A stretch of 64,000 nt of DNA from Amycolatopsis nivea. Its GTDB lineage: Bacteria > Actinomycetota > Actinomycetes > Mycobacteriales > Pseudonocardiaceae. Positions within the stretch are counted from its first letter, which is position 1. The number at the start of each line of letters is the position of its first letter. Shown here piece by piece: positions 23,998 through 32,730 of this stretch. The stretch is taken from NCBI RefSeq assembly GCF_004522235.1, contig NZ_SDLT01000019.1:108027-172026 (forward strand), written 5' to 3'. The position numbers and the translations under genes were made by a program. The notes beneath the pieces were generated by a model, which saw only the letters and a program-made list of their open reading frames with translations, did not search any database and was not told where the DNA came from.

Positions 23998-25209
23998 TCA
24001 ACGCACGGCGGCCCAGTCGGACTCGCTGACCGGCATGGCTTTTTCGTACGCGCGCACGGTTTCCGCGGCGATCCGGTCCCACGAATACCGCGCCCGGACC
24101 CGCTCCTGTCCCGCGGTGCCCAGCGCCTCCAGTTCTGCGGGCTCGTCCAGCAACGCCCGCAACCGAGCCGCCAGCCGGGTCGGGTCGCGCGGCGGCACCA
24201 AGCGTCCGGTGATCCCGTCCACCACGGTGTCCGTCAGACCGCCGACCGCGGCGGCCACCACCGGCACCCCGCACGCCATCGCTTCCAGCGGGACGATCCC
24301 GAACGGCTCGTACCAAGGCGTGCACAGCACCGCGTCCGCCGAACGCAGCAGGGCTGGCATCTCAGCGCGGCTCACCTGACCTGCCAGCTGCACCCGGTCA
24401 GCCACCCCGAGCCGCTCCGCCAGCCGCCGCAGCCGCCGTGCCTCCGGGTCGCGGGCAAGCGCCCCGGACGCCGGTCCGCCCGCGATCACCAGCTCGGTCT
24501 CCGGCACCCGCGGCAACGCGGCGATCGCCAGGTCGAACCCCTTGCGCGGCACCAGCCTCCCGACCGAGACCAGCCGCTTCGGCGCGGTCCGCGGCACCAC
24601 CGGGCCGCCGACCCCGAACCGGTCCAGGTCGACCCCGCACGGCACCACCGAAATCCGCTGCCGCGGAACCCCTTGCCGCGCCAGTTCGAACACCTCGTCC
24701 GAGCAGGTCGCGACGATCCGGTCGACCTGTTTGCCGACCATCCGCTCCAGCCGCATCCGGTCCGGCGGGCTCGTGTCGGCGTCGCCCTGGTGCCGCCGCT
24801 TCACCACGCCCAGCGCGTGAAACGTCTGCACTGTCGGCACCTTGGCCTCGCGCGCGGCGAGCACCGTGGCCACCCCGGACATCCAGAAGTGCGCGTGTGC
24901 CACGTCCGGCGGCTCCTCCGTCCACCGATCGCGCAGCCAGCTGCCGAATTCCCCCATGTGCGGCAAAAGTTCGTCTTTCGGCAACCGGCGCGCCGGACCG
25001 GCCGGTACGTGCACCACGCGGTAACCGGCCGGGGTCTCCACCGCGGCGGGCGCGTCCGGGTCGTCGCGTCGCGTGTAGACAGTCACCTCGTGACCGCCGC
25101 GCACGAGCGCCGCGGAAAGCCCCGCCACATGGACGTTCTGCCCGCCCGCGTCCGCCTCCCCCAGCGCGGCGAGCGGACTGGCGTGTTCGGACACCATCGA
25201 GATCCTCAT
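23998..25209 (-). CDS. Family 4 glycosyltransferase
   Basis: Retaining GT-B transferase, 403 residues. The N-terminal domain begins MRISMVSEHASPLAALGEADAGGQ, like MshA/sucrose synthase-type enzymes, and the donor domain shows VVPCGVDLDRF, SVGRLVPRKGFD and EPFGIVPLEAMACGVPVV with the E-x7-E motif. The ATG overlaps the upstream gene's stop by one base (TGATG). The donor is probably a nucleotide sugar and the acceptor a surface glycan or lipid; neither can be fixed from sequence. Confidence 0.88.
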   Translation of the reverse strand: MRISMVSEHASPLAALGEADAGGQNVHVAGLSAALVRGGHEVTVYTRRDDPDAPAAVETPAGYRVVHVPAGPARRLPKDELLPHMGEFGSWLRDRWTEEPPDVAHAHFWMSGVATVLAAREAKVPTVQTFHALGVVKRRHQGDADTSPPDRMRLERMVGKQVDRIVATCSDEVFELARQGVPRQRISVVPCGVDLDRFGVGGPVVPRTAPKRLVSVGRLVPRKGFDLAIAALPRVPETELVIAGGPASGALARDPEARRLRRLAERLGVADRVQLAGQVSRAEMPALLRSADAVLCTPWYEPFGIVPLEAMACGVPVVAAAVGGLTDTVVDGITGRLVPPRDPTRLAARLRALLDEPAELEALGTAGQERVRARYSWDRIAAETVRAYEKAMPVSESDWAAVR

Positions 25210-26141
25210 CAGACTCCTTCCGCAGCGGGGGCGGTTTCGGTGAGCAGGCGGTCCCAGCGCGCCAGGAACGCGTCGAGACCGAAGTGCGCCAGCGCGTGCT
25301 CGCGGGCCGCTTTCCCGGCCAGCACGGCGAAATCGGGTTCGTGCACGAGTTCGCGGAACCTCCGCGCGAGCACCTCGATGTCGGCGGAACACACCCCGGC
25401 GTCCGGGGGCACCGCCGCCGGGGCTTCGGTGGAGGCGACCGCGACGATCGGCATGCCCAGGTGCATCGCTTCCAGCATCGACAGGCCGAGCGACGTCCAG
25501 CGCGCCGTGTGCAGATACACGCGGTGCCGGGCGAGCTCGTCGTGCAGCCGCGGCGGACGCACGTCGCCCTGTCCGCCGGGCAGCCCGTCGGTGCCCATGC
25601 CGAACACGTTCACCGGCGCGATTTCGCGGAACGCGGGCAGCAGATCGGCCCCGGTCACCCGGGCGCGGCGGCGCGGTTCGTTGATCATCGCCGCGCCCGC
25701 GGGCAGCTCGCCGGTGTAGCGCTCGCCCGGGTCCGGGATGCCGTGCGGGATGACGACCACCGGCGCGATCCCGTTGTCCCACATGAGCGCGTTGTACGAG
25801 GTGACGTGCACGATCGGTACCTCGTCCTGACCCGCCATCGGATGCCGGGACACCGCCGCGCCGTGCCGTGGCGCGTTGTGCTCGACGTACACCATCGGCA
25901 CCCGCGAGCCCAGCTGCGGCCGGACGAACGCGGCTTCCTCCGGCCGCTGGAGCACGACCACGTCCGGCCGGGCGTCCGCGAGCCGGTCGACCGGGACCTC
26001 GGTCACCTGCGGCCAGTCCCGCCCCGCCAGGCCCAGCCCCCACGGCGCGCCCTCGGGGCTCGCGGGGACGAAGTACTCGTGCCGCCCGCGGACGAACGCG
26101 TCGGTCCACGACCCGTGGACGTGCCAGAGCAAGATCCTCAT
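25209..26141 (-). CDS. Glycosyltransferase, GT4-like
   Basis: A 310-residue GT-B transferase. MRILLWHVHGSWTDAFVRGRHEY opens the acceptor domain, and the donor domain has VVVIPHGIPDPG and the SLGLSMLEAMHLGMPIVAVA acid segment, a weak form of the GT4 E-x7-E motif. It is short for the family. It is the first gene of a two-gene unit with the next GT4. A GTTT-N16-GGATAA element lies just upstream, a diverged form of the SigF promoters seen around it. Confidence 0.82.
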   Translation of the reverse strand: MRILLWHVHGSWTDAFVRGRHEYFVPASPEGAPWGLGLAGRDWPQVTEVPVDRLADARPDVVVLQRPEEAAFVRPQLGSRVPMVYVEHNAPRHGAAVSRHPMAGQDEVPIVHVTSYNALMWDNGIAPVVVIPHGIPDPGERYTGELPAGAAMINEPRRRARVTGADLLPAFREIAPVNVFGMGTDGLPGGQGDVRPPRLHDELARHRVYLHTARWTSLGLSMLEAMHLGMPIVAVASTEAPAAVPPDAGVCSADIEVLARRFRELVHEPDFAVLAGKAAREHALAHFGLDAFLARWDRLLTETAPAAEGV

Positions 26142-26151
26142 GCGCCCTGGC

Positions 26152-26177
26152 TTATCCGCGCGGATTCGACGTTAAAC
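26152..26177 (-). promoter_or_regulatory. Diverged SigF-type promoter of the GT4 pair
   Basis: Minus strand GTTT (26174-26177), 16 bases, GGATAA (26152-26157), 10 bases before the ATG at 26141. The third G of the -10 is replaced by A, so this is a weaker match. Confidence 0.4.
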
Positions 26178-26195
26178 GAGGGATGCGCGGGGTAC
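26171..26195 (+). promoter_or_regulatory. Orphan SigF-type promoter reading rightward
   Basis: GTTA (26171-26174), 15 bases, GGGTAC (26190-26195). No plus-strand gene follows; a transcript would run antisense to the small acidic protein and the 149-residue protein. It may give an antisense RNA or be a chance match. Confidence 0.35.
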
Positions 26196-26200
26196 CCCGG

Positions 26201-26377
26201 TCAGCTCTCGCCGCGGAAATTGTCGCCCAGCTGGGGATGGCCGCGCTTCGAGCGGCCCTCCTCGTCCTCCAGCGGGCTCTCCGGCTCCGGCCGCCGGGGC
26301 ACCTTCTCCTCGTCGACCTCGGTGCGGCGCGGGTTCGCCGCCTCTTGTTCCGGTTCCCGGTGACGTTCGTCAGTCAT
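26201..26377 (-). CDS. Small charged hypothetical protein
   Basis: A 58-residue hydrophilic protein, rich in Glu, Arg and Pro (MTDERHREPEQEAANPRR at the start, RGHPQLGDNFRGES at the end) with no hydrophobic core. The ATG at 26375-26377 is preferred over the longer frame because the extra residues have no such character. No family recognised; very small charged proteins of this sort are frequent next to stress genes in actinomycetes. The coding call rests on a clean short frame between two real genes and its composition. Confidence 0.55.
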   Translation of the reverse strand: MTDERHREPEQEAANPRRTEVDEEKVPRRPEPESPLEDEEGRSKRGHPQLGDNFRGES

Positions 26378-26459
26378 GCCGCCTCCAGCACTGTCTTGAA
26401 CCAGCCGTCCGTGGTTGCCGCGCCAGGCCTGGCTCGGCGCGTCGCCGGGCACCCACAGG

Positions 26460-26909
26460 TCACCAGTCCGGGCGGCGCACCGCGGGGAGCCGGTCCAGCG
26501 TCGCCGTCACCGCCGCGGCCACCCGCGGTTCGGTCAGCGGAGCGCCGGCCGGGCCGTGCGGGAGCACCTCGACCTCGACCCCGGCCTCGCGGGCCGAGGC
26601 GACGTGCGTGCCGTGCGCGGCGAACCAGTCGCGGGACTCGCGGCCGTCGCCCTCCGGGTCCGGCCCGACAAGCAGGACCGACCGCACCGCCTCCGGGTAC
26701 CGTTCCGCCAGCCGCAACGCGACCGGCACTAGCTGGCCGCCCGCCAGCACATCGGCCAGCGGTTTGGCGCCAGCGGCCTCTCTGAGCAGCACGGAAGCCC
26801 GGCCCGGAGGACAGGGCACAATCCGGTGGTCGGGTGCCGCCTGCCCCCAGCCGGGCGGGACCTCGGCCTTCGCGGCTTCGTCCAGGACTACGAGCATCCG
26901 TTCAGTCAT
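26460..26909 (-). CDS. Hypothetical protein with alpha/beta-fold character
   Basis: A 149-residue protein with alternating beta/alpha pattern: MLVVLDEAAK, SVLLVGPDPEGDG, VEVEVLPHGPAG and a final helix AAVTATLDRLPAV. It looks like the C-terminal half of an alpha/beta hydrolase with a late Asp and His but without a nucleophile elbow, so it may be non-catalytic. No family can be named. The ATG at 26907-26909 follows a canonical SigF-type promoter, divergent from the molybdopterin enzyme. Confidence 0.62.
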   Translation of the reverse strand: MTERMLVVLDEAAKAEVPPGWGQAAPDHRIVPCPPGRASVLLREAAGAKPLADVLAGGQLVPVALRLAERYPEAVRSVLLVGPDPEGDGRESRDWFAAHGTHVASAREAGVEVEVLPHGPAGAPLTEPRVAAAVTATLDRLPAVRRPDW

Positions 26910-26929
26910 CAGCGCCTCCTCCCGGTCGC

Positions 26930-26954
26930 GTACCCGAGGGGACGCGCGCGAAAC
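26930..26954 (-). promoter_or_regulatory. SigF/SigB-type promoter
   Basis: Minus strand GTTT (26951-26954), 15 bases, GGGTAC (26930-26935), 20 bases before the ATG at 26909. Canonical form. Confidence 0.7.
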
Positions 26955-26960
26955 CCGGGG

Positions 26961-26985
26961 GTTTGGCCGCCGCCTTCCGGGGTAC
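26961..26985 (+). promoter_or_regulatory. SigF/SigB-type promoter of the molybdopterin oxidoreductase
   Basis: GTTT (26961-26964), 15 bases, GGGTAC (26980-26985), 31 bases before the GTG at 27017. It decides the start: the longer frame begins upstream of this promoter. Confidence 0.72.
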
Positions 26986-27016
26986 CCGCGCGGGTCGGGC
27001 GAGAGAGGGAGACAGG

Positions 27017-29401
27017 GTGCGGGACGGAATCGCCGAACCATGGGGCACGCGCACGCCGTACGGTCCGGGCGAGGACTGGCCGGTGCGGGTCGACTGCCAC
27101 CTCGCCGACGGGCTCGAGCCGGGCGACGTCGACCGCTGGGTCCGCACCGCCGCGGTCCTGCATTCCAACGGCGACGGTCTCGACATCGCGGTGAAGGACG
27201 GCCGGATCGCCGGCGTCCGCGGCCGGGCCGACGACCGCGTCAACCACGGCCGGCTCGACCCCAAGGACCTCTTCGGCTGGCAGGCCAACAACGCACCGGA
27301 CCGGCTGCTTACTCCGCTGGTGCGCGACAACGGGGTGCTCCGCGAATCCACGTGGGACGAAGCGATGGACCGGATCGTCCAGCGCAGCCGCGCACTGCTC
27401 GACACCGAAGGCCCCACCTCGCTCGGCTTCTACACCAGCGGACAGCTTTTCGCCGAGGAGTACTACACGCTGGCCGCGATCGCCCGCGGCGCGCTCGGCA
27501 CGAACCACCTCGATGGCAACACCCGGTTGTGCACCGCGACCGCGGGCGAATCGCTGAAGGAAAGCTTCGGCTGCGATGGCCAGCCGTCCTCCTACACCGA
27601 CATCGACCACGCCGATGTCATCGCCCTGTTCGGACACAACGTCGCCGCGACGCAACCGGTGCTGTGGTCCCGCATCCTCGACCGGCTCGCCGGTCCGCGA
27701 CCACCGCGGCTGCTGTGCGTCGACCCGCGGCAGACGCCGGTCGCGGAAGCCGCCGAGCTGCATCTGGCTCCGCTGCCCGGGACGAATGTCGCGCTGATGA
27801 ACGGAATCCTGCACGAGGTCATCCTGCACGGCTGGTGCGACGAGGCGTGGATCGGCAAGCACACCGTCGGTTACGACGATCTCCTCAAGGTCGTCCGCGA
27901 CTATCCGCCCGAGCGCGCCGCGTCGATCTGCGGGGTGCCTGCCGATGAAATCCGTTCCGCGGCGAGACTGGTCGGGACGACTGACCGGTTGCTGTGCACT
28001 GTGCTGCAAGGGTTTTACCAATCGAACCAGGCGACCGCTGCCGCGGTGCAGGTGAACAACCTGGTGCTGCTGCGCGGAATGCTGGGCAAACCAGGCTGCG
28101 GCGTCTTGCAGATGAACGGCCAGCCGAGCGCGGAGAACACCCGCGAATGCGGCGCCAACGGCGATCTCACCGGGTTCCGGAACTGGAACAACGACGCGCA
28201 CATCGCTCAGCTGGCCGAACTGTGGAACGTGCCGATGGAGCAGATCCCGCACGACGGCCCGCCGACCCACCTGATGAAGATGCTCGACCTCGCCGAGAGC
28301 GGCGACCTGCGGTTCTGGTGGATCTCCGCGACCAACCCCGCAGTGTCGCTGCCCGAACTCGCGCGGGTCCGGAAGATCCTGGGCCAGGACAGCCTTTTCC
28401 TCGTCGTGCAGGACGCGTTCCGCACGGAAACCACGGAATTCGCCGACGTGGTGCTGCCCGCGGCGATATGGGGCGAGAAAACCGGGACCTTCACGAACGC
28501 CGACCGCACCGTGCATCTGTCCGAAAAAGCAGTCAACCCGCCCGGACAAGCACGCCCAGACCTCGACGTCTTCCTCGACTACGCCCGCCGGATGAACCTG
28601 CGCGACCGCGACGGCGCGGTCTTCCCGCCCTGGCACGACTCGGAATCTGCCTACGCGGCTTGGCAAAAGGCGTCCGCCGGGCGACCCTGTGACTACAGTG
28701 GACTGTCCTACGAGAAGCTCCGCTTGGTCAGCGGCGTCCAGTGGCCGGTCGACGAAGCCCATCCGGACGGCACCGAACGCCTTTACGCGGACGGCAAATT
28801 CTTCGCCGATCCCGACTACTGCGAGGAATACGGCAAAGACCTGCACACCGGCGAGCCGATCAGCCCGGAGGAATACCGGGAGTACAACCCGGACGGCAAA
28901 GCCATGCTCAAGCCCGCCGAGTACCTGGTACCGGAGGAACCGCCGAGCACCGACTACCCGTTCGCGCTGATCACCGGGCGGACGCTGTACCACTTCCACA
29001 CGCGCACGAAGACCGGCCGCGCACCGCAACTGGAGACCGCCGCCCCGGAAGTCTGGGCCGAACTGTCCCGCCAGGACGCCGAACGCGCCGGAATCACCGA
29101 GGGCGACCTGCTCGAGATCCGCACCCCGCGCGGCCGCGTCCGTGCCAAAGCGCGCCCGTGCGGGATCCGCGGCGGAGTGCTGTTCCTGCCCTTCCACTAC
29201 GGCTACTGGGACACCGCCGACCCGACCGGCGCGGACGGCGTCCGTGCGGCCAACGAACTGACCATCACGGCGTGGGATCCGGTGTCGAAGCAGCCGCTGT
29301 TCAAGACAGCCGCCGCGGCGCTGCGCAAGATCTCCGACGAGACCCCGAGGGAAACCATCGCGCTCGGCAACCGGGCGGTGTCCGAACAGCTCGTCGACTA
29401 G
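27017..29401 (+). CDS. Molybdopterin oxidoreductase without Fe-S ligands
   Basis: Large Mo-bisPGD enzyme of the nitrate reductase/formate dehydrogenase family, 794 residues from the GTG at 27017. The core is intact: GNTRLCTATAGESLKES (candidate Mo ligand Cys), ALFGHNVA, NGQPSAENTREC, WISATNPAVS and the C-terminal dinucleotide-binding domain with TGRTLYHFHT and NELT. The N-terminal [4Fe-4S] cysteines expected with C-x2-C-x3-C spacing are A46, H49 and D53 in AVLHSNGDG, and a later ligand position reads D81-P-K. The enzyme therefore probably lacks the cluster. Substrate unknown. It stands alone under a strong SigF-type promoter. Confidence 0.85.
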   Translation: MRDGIAEPWGTRTPYGPGEDWPVRVDCHLADGLEPGDVDRWVRTAAVLHSNGDGLDIAVKDGRIAGVRGRADDRVNHGRLDPKDLFGWQANNAPDRLLTPLVRDNGVLRESTWDEAMDRIVQRSRALLDTEGPTSLGFYTSGQLFAEEYYTLAAIARGALGTNHLDGNTRLCTATAGESLKESFGCDGQPSSYTDIDHADVIALFGHNVAATQPVLWSRILDRLAGPRPPRLLCVDPRQTPVAEAAELHLAPLPGTNVALMNGILHEVILHGWCDEAWIGKHTVGYDDLLKVVRDYPPERAASICGVPADEIRSAARLVGTTDRLLCTVLQGFYQSNQATAAAVQVNNLVLLRGMLGKPGCGVLQMNGQPSAENTRECGANGDLTGFRNWNNDAHIAQLAELWNVPMEQIPHDGPPTHLMKMLDLAESGDLRFWWISATNPAVSLPELARVRKILGQDSLFLVVQDAFRTETTEFADVVLPAAIWGEKTGTFTNADRTVHLSEKAVNPPGQARPDLDVFLDYARRMNLRDRDGAVFPPWHDSESAYAAWQKASAGRPCDYSGLSYEKLRLVSGVQWPVDEAHPDGTERLYADGKFFADPDYCEEYGKDLHTGEPISPEEYREYNPDGKAMLKPAEYLVPEEPPSTDYPFALITGRTLYHFHTRTKTGRAPQLETAAPEVWAELSRQDAERAGITEGDLLEIRTPRGRVRAKARPCGIRGGVLFLPFHYGYWDTADPTGADGVRAANELTITAWDPVSKQPLFKTAAAALRKISDETPRETIALGNRAVSEQLVD

Positions 29402-29405
29402 CCGC

Positions 29406-31436
29406 TCACAGCAGATCCCGCGGCACCCGGCGATGCCAATTCCGCGACACCAACCGCCGATCCCCCTCGTACCCGTCCAGCTGCGCGTCGATCACGAACT
29501 CCTCCGGCGTGCAACTCACCCGCGTATACGTCTCCGTCCGCACCAGCCACTCCCCCCGCTCGAACGTCACCGTCCACGACGTCTCCGCCACCGGAGAACA
29601 GAAATCGTCCGCCACCCACGAGTAACACTCATGCACATCACGGGTGATCTCCAGATCGATGTCGTCGTACCGGATCGTGCCGGAGTTCTTCACCACGTCC
29701 AGCGCGGAGCGGTAGTCGACCAGGTCCCGCGACACCGTCCACTTCTGCTCCGGACGGCTCACCTGCGTGGTCGGCAACGGCGGCGTTCCTTCCGGCTCGC
29801 CGAACTCGTCCGGGGCGACCTCGTCCGGTTCGCCGGTCGGCCGCACCGGCAGGGTCAGCGCGCTCGCGCCGGTCCGCACGGTGAGCGTCACCGGTTTCGG
29901 CGGCGGCCACGCGAGCGGCCAGTACGAAGTGGACAGTGCGAGCCGGATCCGGTGCCCGGCCGGAAACGCTTGCGCCACCCCGTTCAGTTCAAAGTCCACT
30001 GTGTACTCTTCGCCCGGCGCAAGCGGTTCCGGTTCCTCGTGGCCGTCCCGGTGCGTGAGGTTCAGCAGGCCGTACGTCACCCGCGTCGCCCGGCCGTCCG
30101 GCGCGACGTCCGACAGCCGCGCGGCCACCATCGCCACGGGCTGGTCCGCCGAGACCCGCAGCCGTACCCGAGGCGCACCAAGGATTTCGCACCGCTCGAC
30201 AAGCACGTCCGTGTCGAACACGAGCGAACCGCCGTCCTCCTCGCGCTGGTCGTACGGCAGATCCGGCGGCGCGCTGTACGACGCCCATTTCCCGGCGAAC
30301 TGCCCCACCGACAACGGCGACGCGACACTCAGCGACTCCTCGGCCACCGACTCGCCGGGTTGAGCGAGCCGATGCGGCGCGAGGGCGTACTCCGTCGGCC
30401 GGACGTGCGGCGAAGGCCATTCCGCCTCCCCGACCCAGCGTCCGGGACGGTCCTCATAGGACGTCGACGGCGGCACGCTCTCCTGCATCCACGTGCGCAG
30501 GACCGGGCCGTCCATGACGCCGTTGTCGACGTCCTTCAGCCAGTGGTCCCACCAGCGCAGGACTTCCTGCAGGTAACCGATCGCGGGGCCGGGTTCGCCG
30601 AGGTGCGGGTACTTGTGCGACCACGGCCCGATCAGCCCGCGGCACGGCACGTCGAGATGCGCCAGCAGCCGGGTGACCGCGTTGGAATAGCCGTCGGCCC
30701 AGCCGCTGGACGCGAGCACCGGGCACTGCACCCCGGAGTAGTCCTCGGAAACCGAAGCGTGCCGCCAGTAGCTGTCGCGGCGCTGATGCCGCAGCCACTG
30801 TTCGGCCCACAGGCTGCAGTTTTCCAGCCGTTCCCGCCACATGTCGCGCCAGCGGTCCCCCACCAGCGCCGGGTCGGGCGGCATCGTCGCCTCGCCGAAC
30901 ATCGTCCCGGACTCGGCGATGTTGTCCGACAGCAGGCAGCCGCCCATGTAGTGCATGTCGTCGGCGAACCGGTCGTCGGTGAACGAGGAGATGACGATCG
31001 CGCCGAGGCTCGGCGGTTTCCGCGCCGCGGCCTGCAGCGCGGCGAACCCGCCCCAGGAAATGCCCATCATGCCGGTGCGCCCGTCGCACCACGGCCGGTC
31101 GGCGAGCCAGGCGAGCACGTCCTCGGCGTCCTGTTGTTCCTGTTCCAGATACTCGTCCGCGAGCACGCCCTCGGATTCCCCGGAGCCGCGCAGGTCGACG
31201 CGCACGCAGGCGTAGCCGTGCCCGGCCAGGTAGGGATGGTGGATCGAGTCGCGGACGGAGGTCAAGTCTCGCTTGCGGTACGGGATGTACTCGACGATCC
31301 CCGGCACAGGCAGCGATTCCGATCCGGCGGGCCGCCAGATCCGCGCCGCCAGCCGGGTGCCGTCCGAAACCGGGATCCGGACGTCCTCGTCCTCCATGAT
31401 CTCGTACGGCAGCGAGGGAAGAGCGCGCGTGATCAT
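29406..31436 (-). CDS. CocE/NonD-family hydrolase (X-Pro dipeptidyl-peptidase-like)
   Basis: Serine hydrolase of 676 residues. The alpha/beta domain (20-300) has VRVDLRGSGESEG and the nucleophile S127 in GISWGG; the His is in WSHKYPH and the C-terminal half is the beta-rich jelly-roll domain of CocE and X-Pro peptidases (AGHRIRLALSTSYWPLAWPP). No signal peptide, so it acts in the cytoplasm. The ATG at 31434-31436 lies 9 bases after a SigF-type promoter; the longer frame crosses that promoter. Esters, amides or beta-lactam-like compounds are possible substrates. Confidence 0.88.
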   Translation of the reverse strand: MITRALPSLPYEIMEDEDVRIPVSDGTRLAARIWRPAGSESLPVPGIVEYIPYRKRDLTSVRDSIHHPYLAGHGYACVRVDLRGSGESEGVLADEYLEQEQQDAEDVLAWLADRPWCDGRTGMMGISWGGFAALQAAARKPPSLGAIVISSFTDDRFADDMHYMGGCLLSDNIAESGTMFGEATMPPDPALVGDRWRDMWRERLENCSLWAEQWLRHQRRDSYWRHASVSEDYSGVQCPVLASSGWADGYSNAVTRLLAHLDVPCRGLIGPWSHKYPHLGEPGPAIGYLQEVLRWWDHWLKDVDNGVMDGPVLRTWMQESVPPSTSYEDRPGRWVGEAEWPSPHVRPTEYALAPHRLAQPGESVAEESLSVASPLSVGQFAGKWASYSAPPDLPYDQREEDGGSLVFDTDVLVERCEILGAPRVRLRVSADQPVAMVAARLSDVAPDGRATRVTYGLLNLTHRDGHEEPEPLAPGEEYTVDFELNGVAQAFPAGHRIRLALSTSYWPLAWPPPKPVTLTVRTGASALTLPVRPTGEPDEVAPDEFGEPEGTPPLPTTQVSRPEQKWTVSRDLVDYRSALDVVKNSGTIRYDDIDLEITRDVHECYSWVADDFCSPVAETSWTVTFERGEWLVRTETYTRVSCTPEEFVIDAQLDGYEGDRRLVSRNWHRRVPRDLL

Positions 31437-31445
31437 GCCTGCCGG

Positions 31446-31470
31446 GTACCCGGCCCGGCGCGCCCGAAAC
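31446..31470 (-). promoter_or_regulatory. SigF/SigB-type promoter of the CocE-like hydrolase
   Basis: Minus strand GTTT (31467-31470), 15 bases, GGGTAC (31446-31451), 9 bases before the ATG. Confidence 0.7.
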
Positions 31471-31473
31471 GGG

Positions 31474-31499
31474 GTTGCCCGCGGCGGGAAAACGGGTAC
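31474..31499 (+). promoter_or_regulatory. SigF/SigB-type promoter, divergent
   Basis: GTTG (31474-31477), 16 bases, GGGTAC (31494-31499), 9 bases before the ATG at 31509. The -35 departs from GNNT at its last base. Confidence 0.5.
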
Positions 31500-31508
31500 C
31501 CGGTGCGC

Positions 31509-32399
31509 ATGATCAGCATGAAAGCCCAGCTGTATCAGGCGTACCTGCGCGCGACGCGGCAGAAAGCCTTTTACGACAACGCCCGCGTGCTGCACCAGCG
31601 CCTGCACCGCCACCAGCGGCCGTCGCAAGCCCGGCCGCCGAGGAAGCTGCGCAAGCACTACGACCTCGAACACCGCGAGGTGCACGGCTTCGCGTGCTGG
31701 ACCGTGCGGCCGCGCGCGAAGGCCGGGCTGCATGTCTTCCACCTGCACGGCGGCGGTTACGTCGAGGAAATCGAATCACACCACTGGGAATTCGCCGCCG
31801 ACCTGGTGCGCCGGCTCGGCTGCACGGTCACGCTGCCGATCTACCCGCTCGTCCCGCGGCACAGCAACGCCGAGACGATTCCCATGGTGCAGGCCGCGTT
31901 CGAGCAGACACTCGGTGCGGAGCCGGCGGAAAACACCGTCCTGTCCGGGGATTCCGCCGGCGCCGCGCTCGCACTGGCGGTCGCGCAGCGGCTCCGGGAG
32001 GAGGGCCGCCCGCAGCCGAAACAGACGATCCTGATCTCGCCGTGGCTGGACGTGACCCTGGAAGACCCGATTTCGGTCGTCCTGGACGAACACGACCCGA
32101 TGCTCGGCATCACCGGCCTGCGCGAGGCGGGCGAGATGTACGCCGAAGGCACCGACCGGCACGATCCGCGGATCAGCCCGCTGTACGCGGACCTGACCGG
32201 ACTCGGCCCGTTCAGCCTGTTCATCGGCACCCGCGACGTCCTCCTCCCGGACGCCCGCCGCTTCGCTTCCCGCGCCCGCGACGCCGGGATCGACGTCGAC
32301 TATGCCGAATACCCCGGCATGTTCCACAACTGGCTCATGCAGCAGATTCCCGAAGGCCGCCAGGCGCGGAACCACATCGAGCGCATCCTCCGTCGGTAG
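31509..32399 (+). CDS. Alpha/beta hydrolase, HSL-type esterase
   Basis: Carboxylester hydrolase of the hormone-sensitive lipase (family IV) type, 296 residues. HGGG at 80-83 forms the oxyanion hole, the nucleophile is S149 in GDSAG, the Asp lies in GTRDVLLPD and the His in GMFHNW. The first 50 residues are a basic cap helix region. The ATG at 31509 is used, 9 bases after a GGGTAC; a GTG two codons earlier is also possible. The gene is divergent from the CocE-like hydrolase, so two esterases share one stress-promoter region. Confidence 0.88.
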   Translation: MISMKAQLYQAYLRATRQKAFYDNARVLHQRLHRHQRPSQARPPRKLRKHYDLEHREVHGFACWTVRPRAKAGLHVFHLHGGGYVEEIESHHWEFAADLVRRLGCTVTLPIYPLVPRHSNAETIPMVQAAFEQTLGAEPAENTVLSGDSAGAALALAVAQRLREEGRPQPKQTILISPWLDVTLEDPISVVLDEHDPMLGITGLREAGEMYAEGTDRHDPRISPLYADLTGLGPFSLFIGTRDVLLPDARRFASRARDAGIDVDYAEYPGMFHNWLMQQIPEGRQARNHIERILRR

Positions 32400-32484
32400 G
32401 GTCTCTCCGGCGGCAGCACCGGCCCGCGCGGACCTCGCCGGACTCGACCCGTTCCGCCTGCCCACCGGCACCCTGCCGCGAGGC

Positions 32485-32715
32485 TCACTCCGGCGGCAGC
32501 GGCACGCCGCGACGACTCGTCCGGTAGTCGTCGCGGCTTGCCACCGTCCCGTCCTCCGCCCGGACAATGTGGACAGACCGCCGAGCCTTCGCCATATGCC
32601 GCCCCGTCTTCACCGCTTCCGCGCGGGACTTCGACGTGTTCGCCGCCCGCACGTGCCCCACCACGCGGTTCTTCCACAGCGAGCCCTCATACAGCGTCTC
32701 GACGTCCCCGTCCAC
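32485..32715 (-). CDS. DUF2188 domain protein
   Basis: A 76-residue protein with the DUF2188 pattern: a short beta segment (GSLWKNRVV), SKSRAEAVKTGRHMAKAR as the central helix, and SVHIVRAEDGTVASRDDY as the second beta unit. Function unknown; it is a common passenger of stress regulons. It starts with a GTG at 32715, 15 bases after the ATP-grasp stop, and is the last gene of the hemerythrin-ATP-grasp operon. Confidence 0.8.
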   Translation of the reverse strand: MDGDVETLYEGSLWKNRVVGHVRAANTSKSRAEAVKTGRHMAKARRSVHIVRAEDGTVASRDDYRTSRRGVPLPPE

Positions 32716-32730
32716 CCGCTGCCCTCCTGT

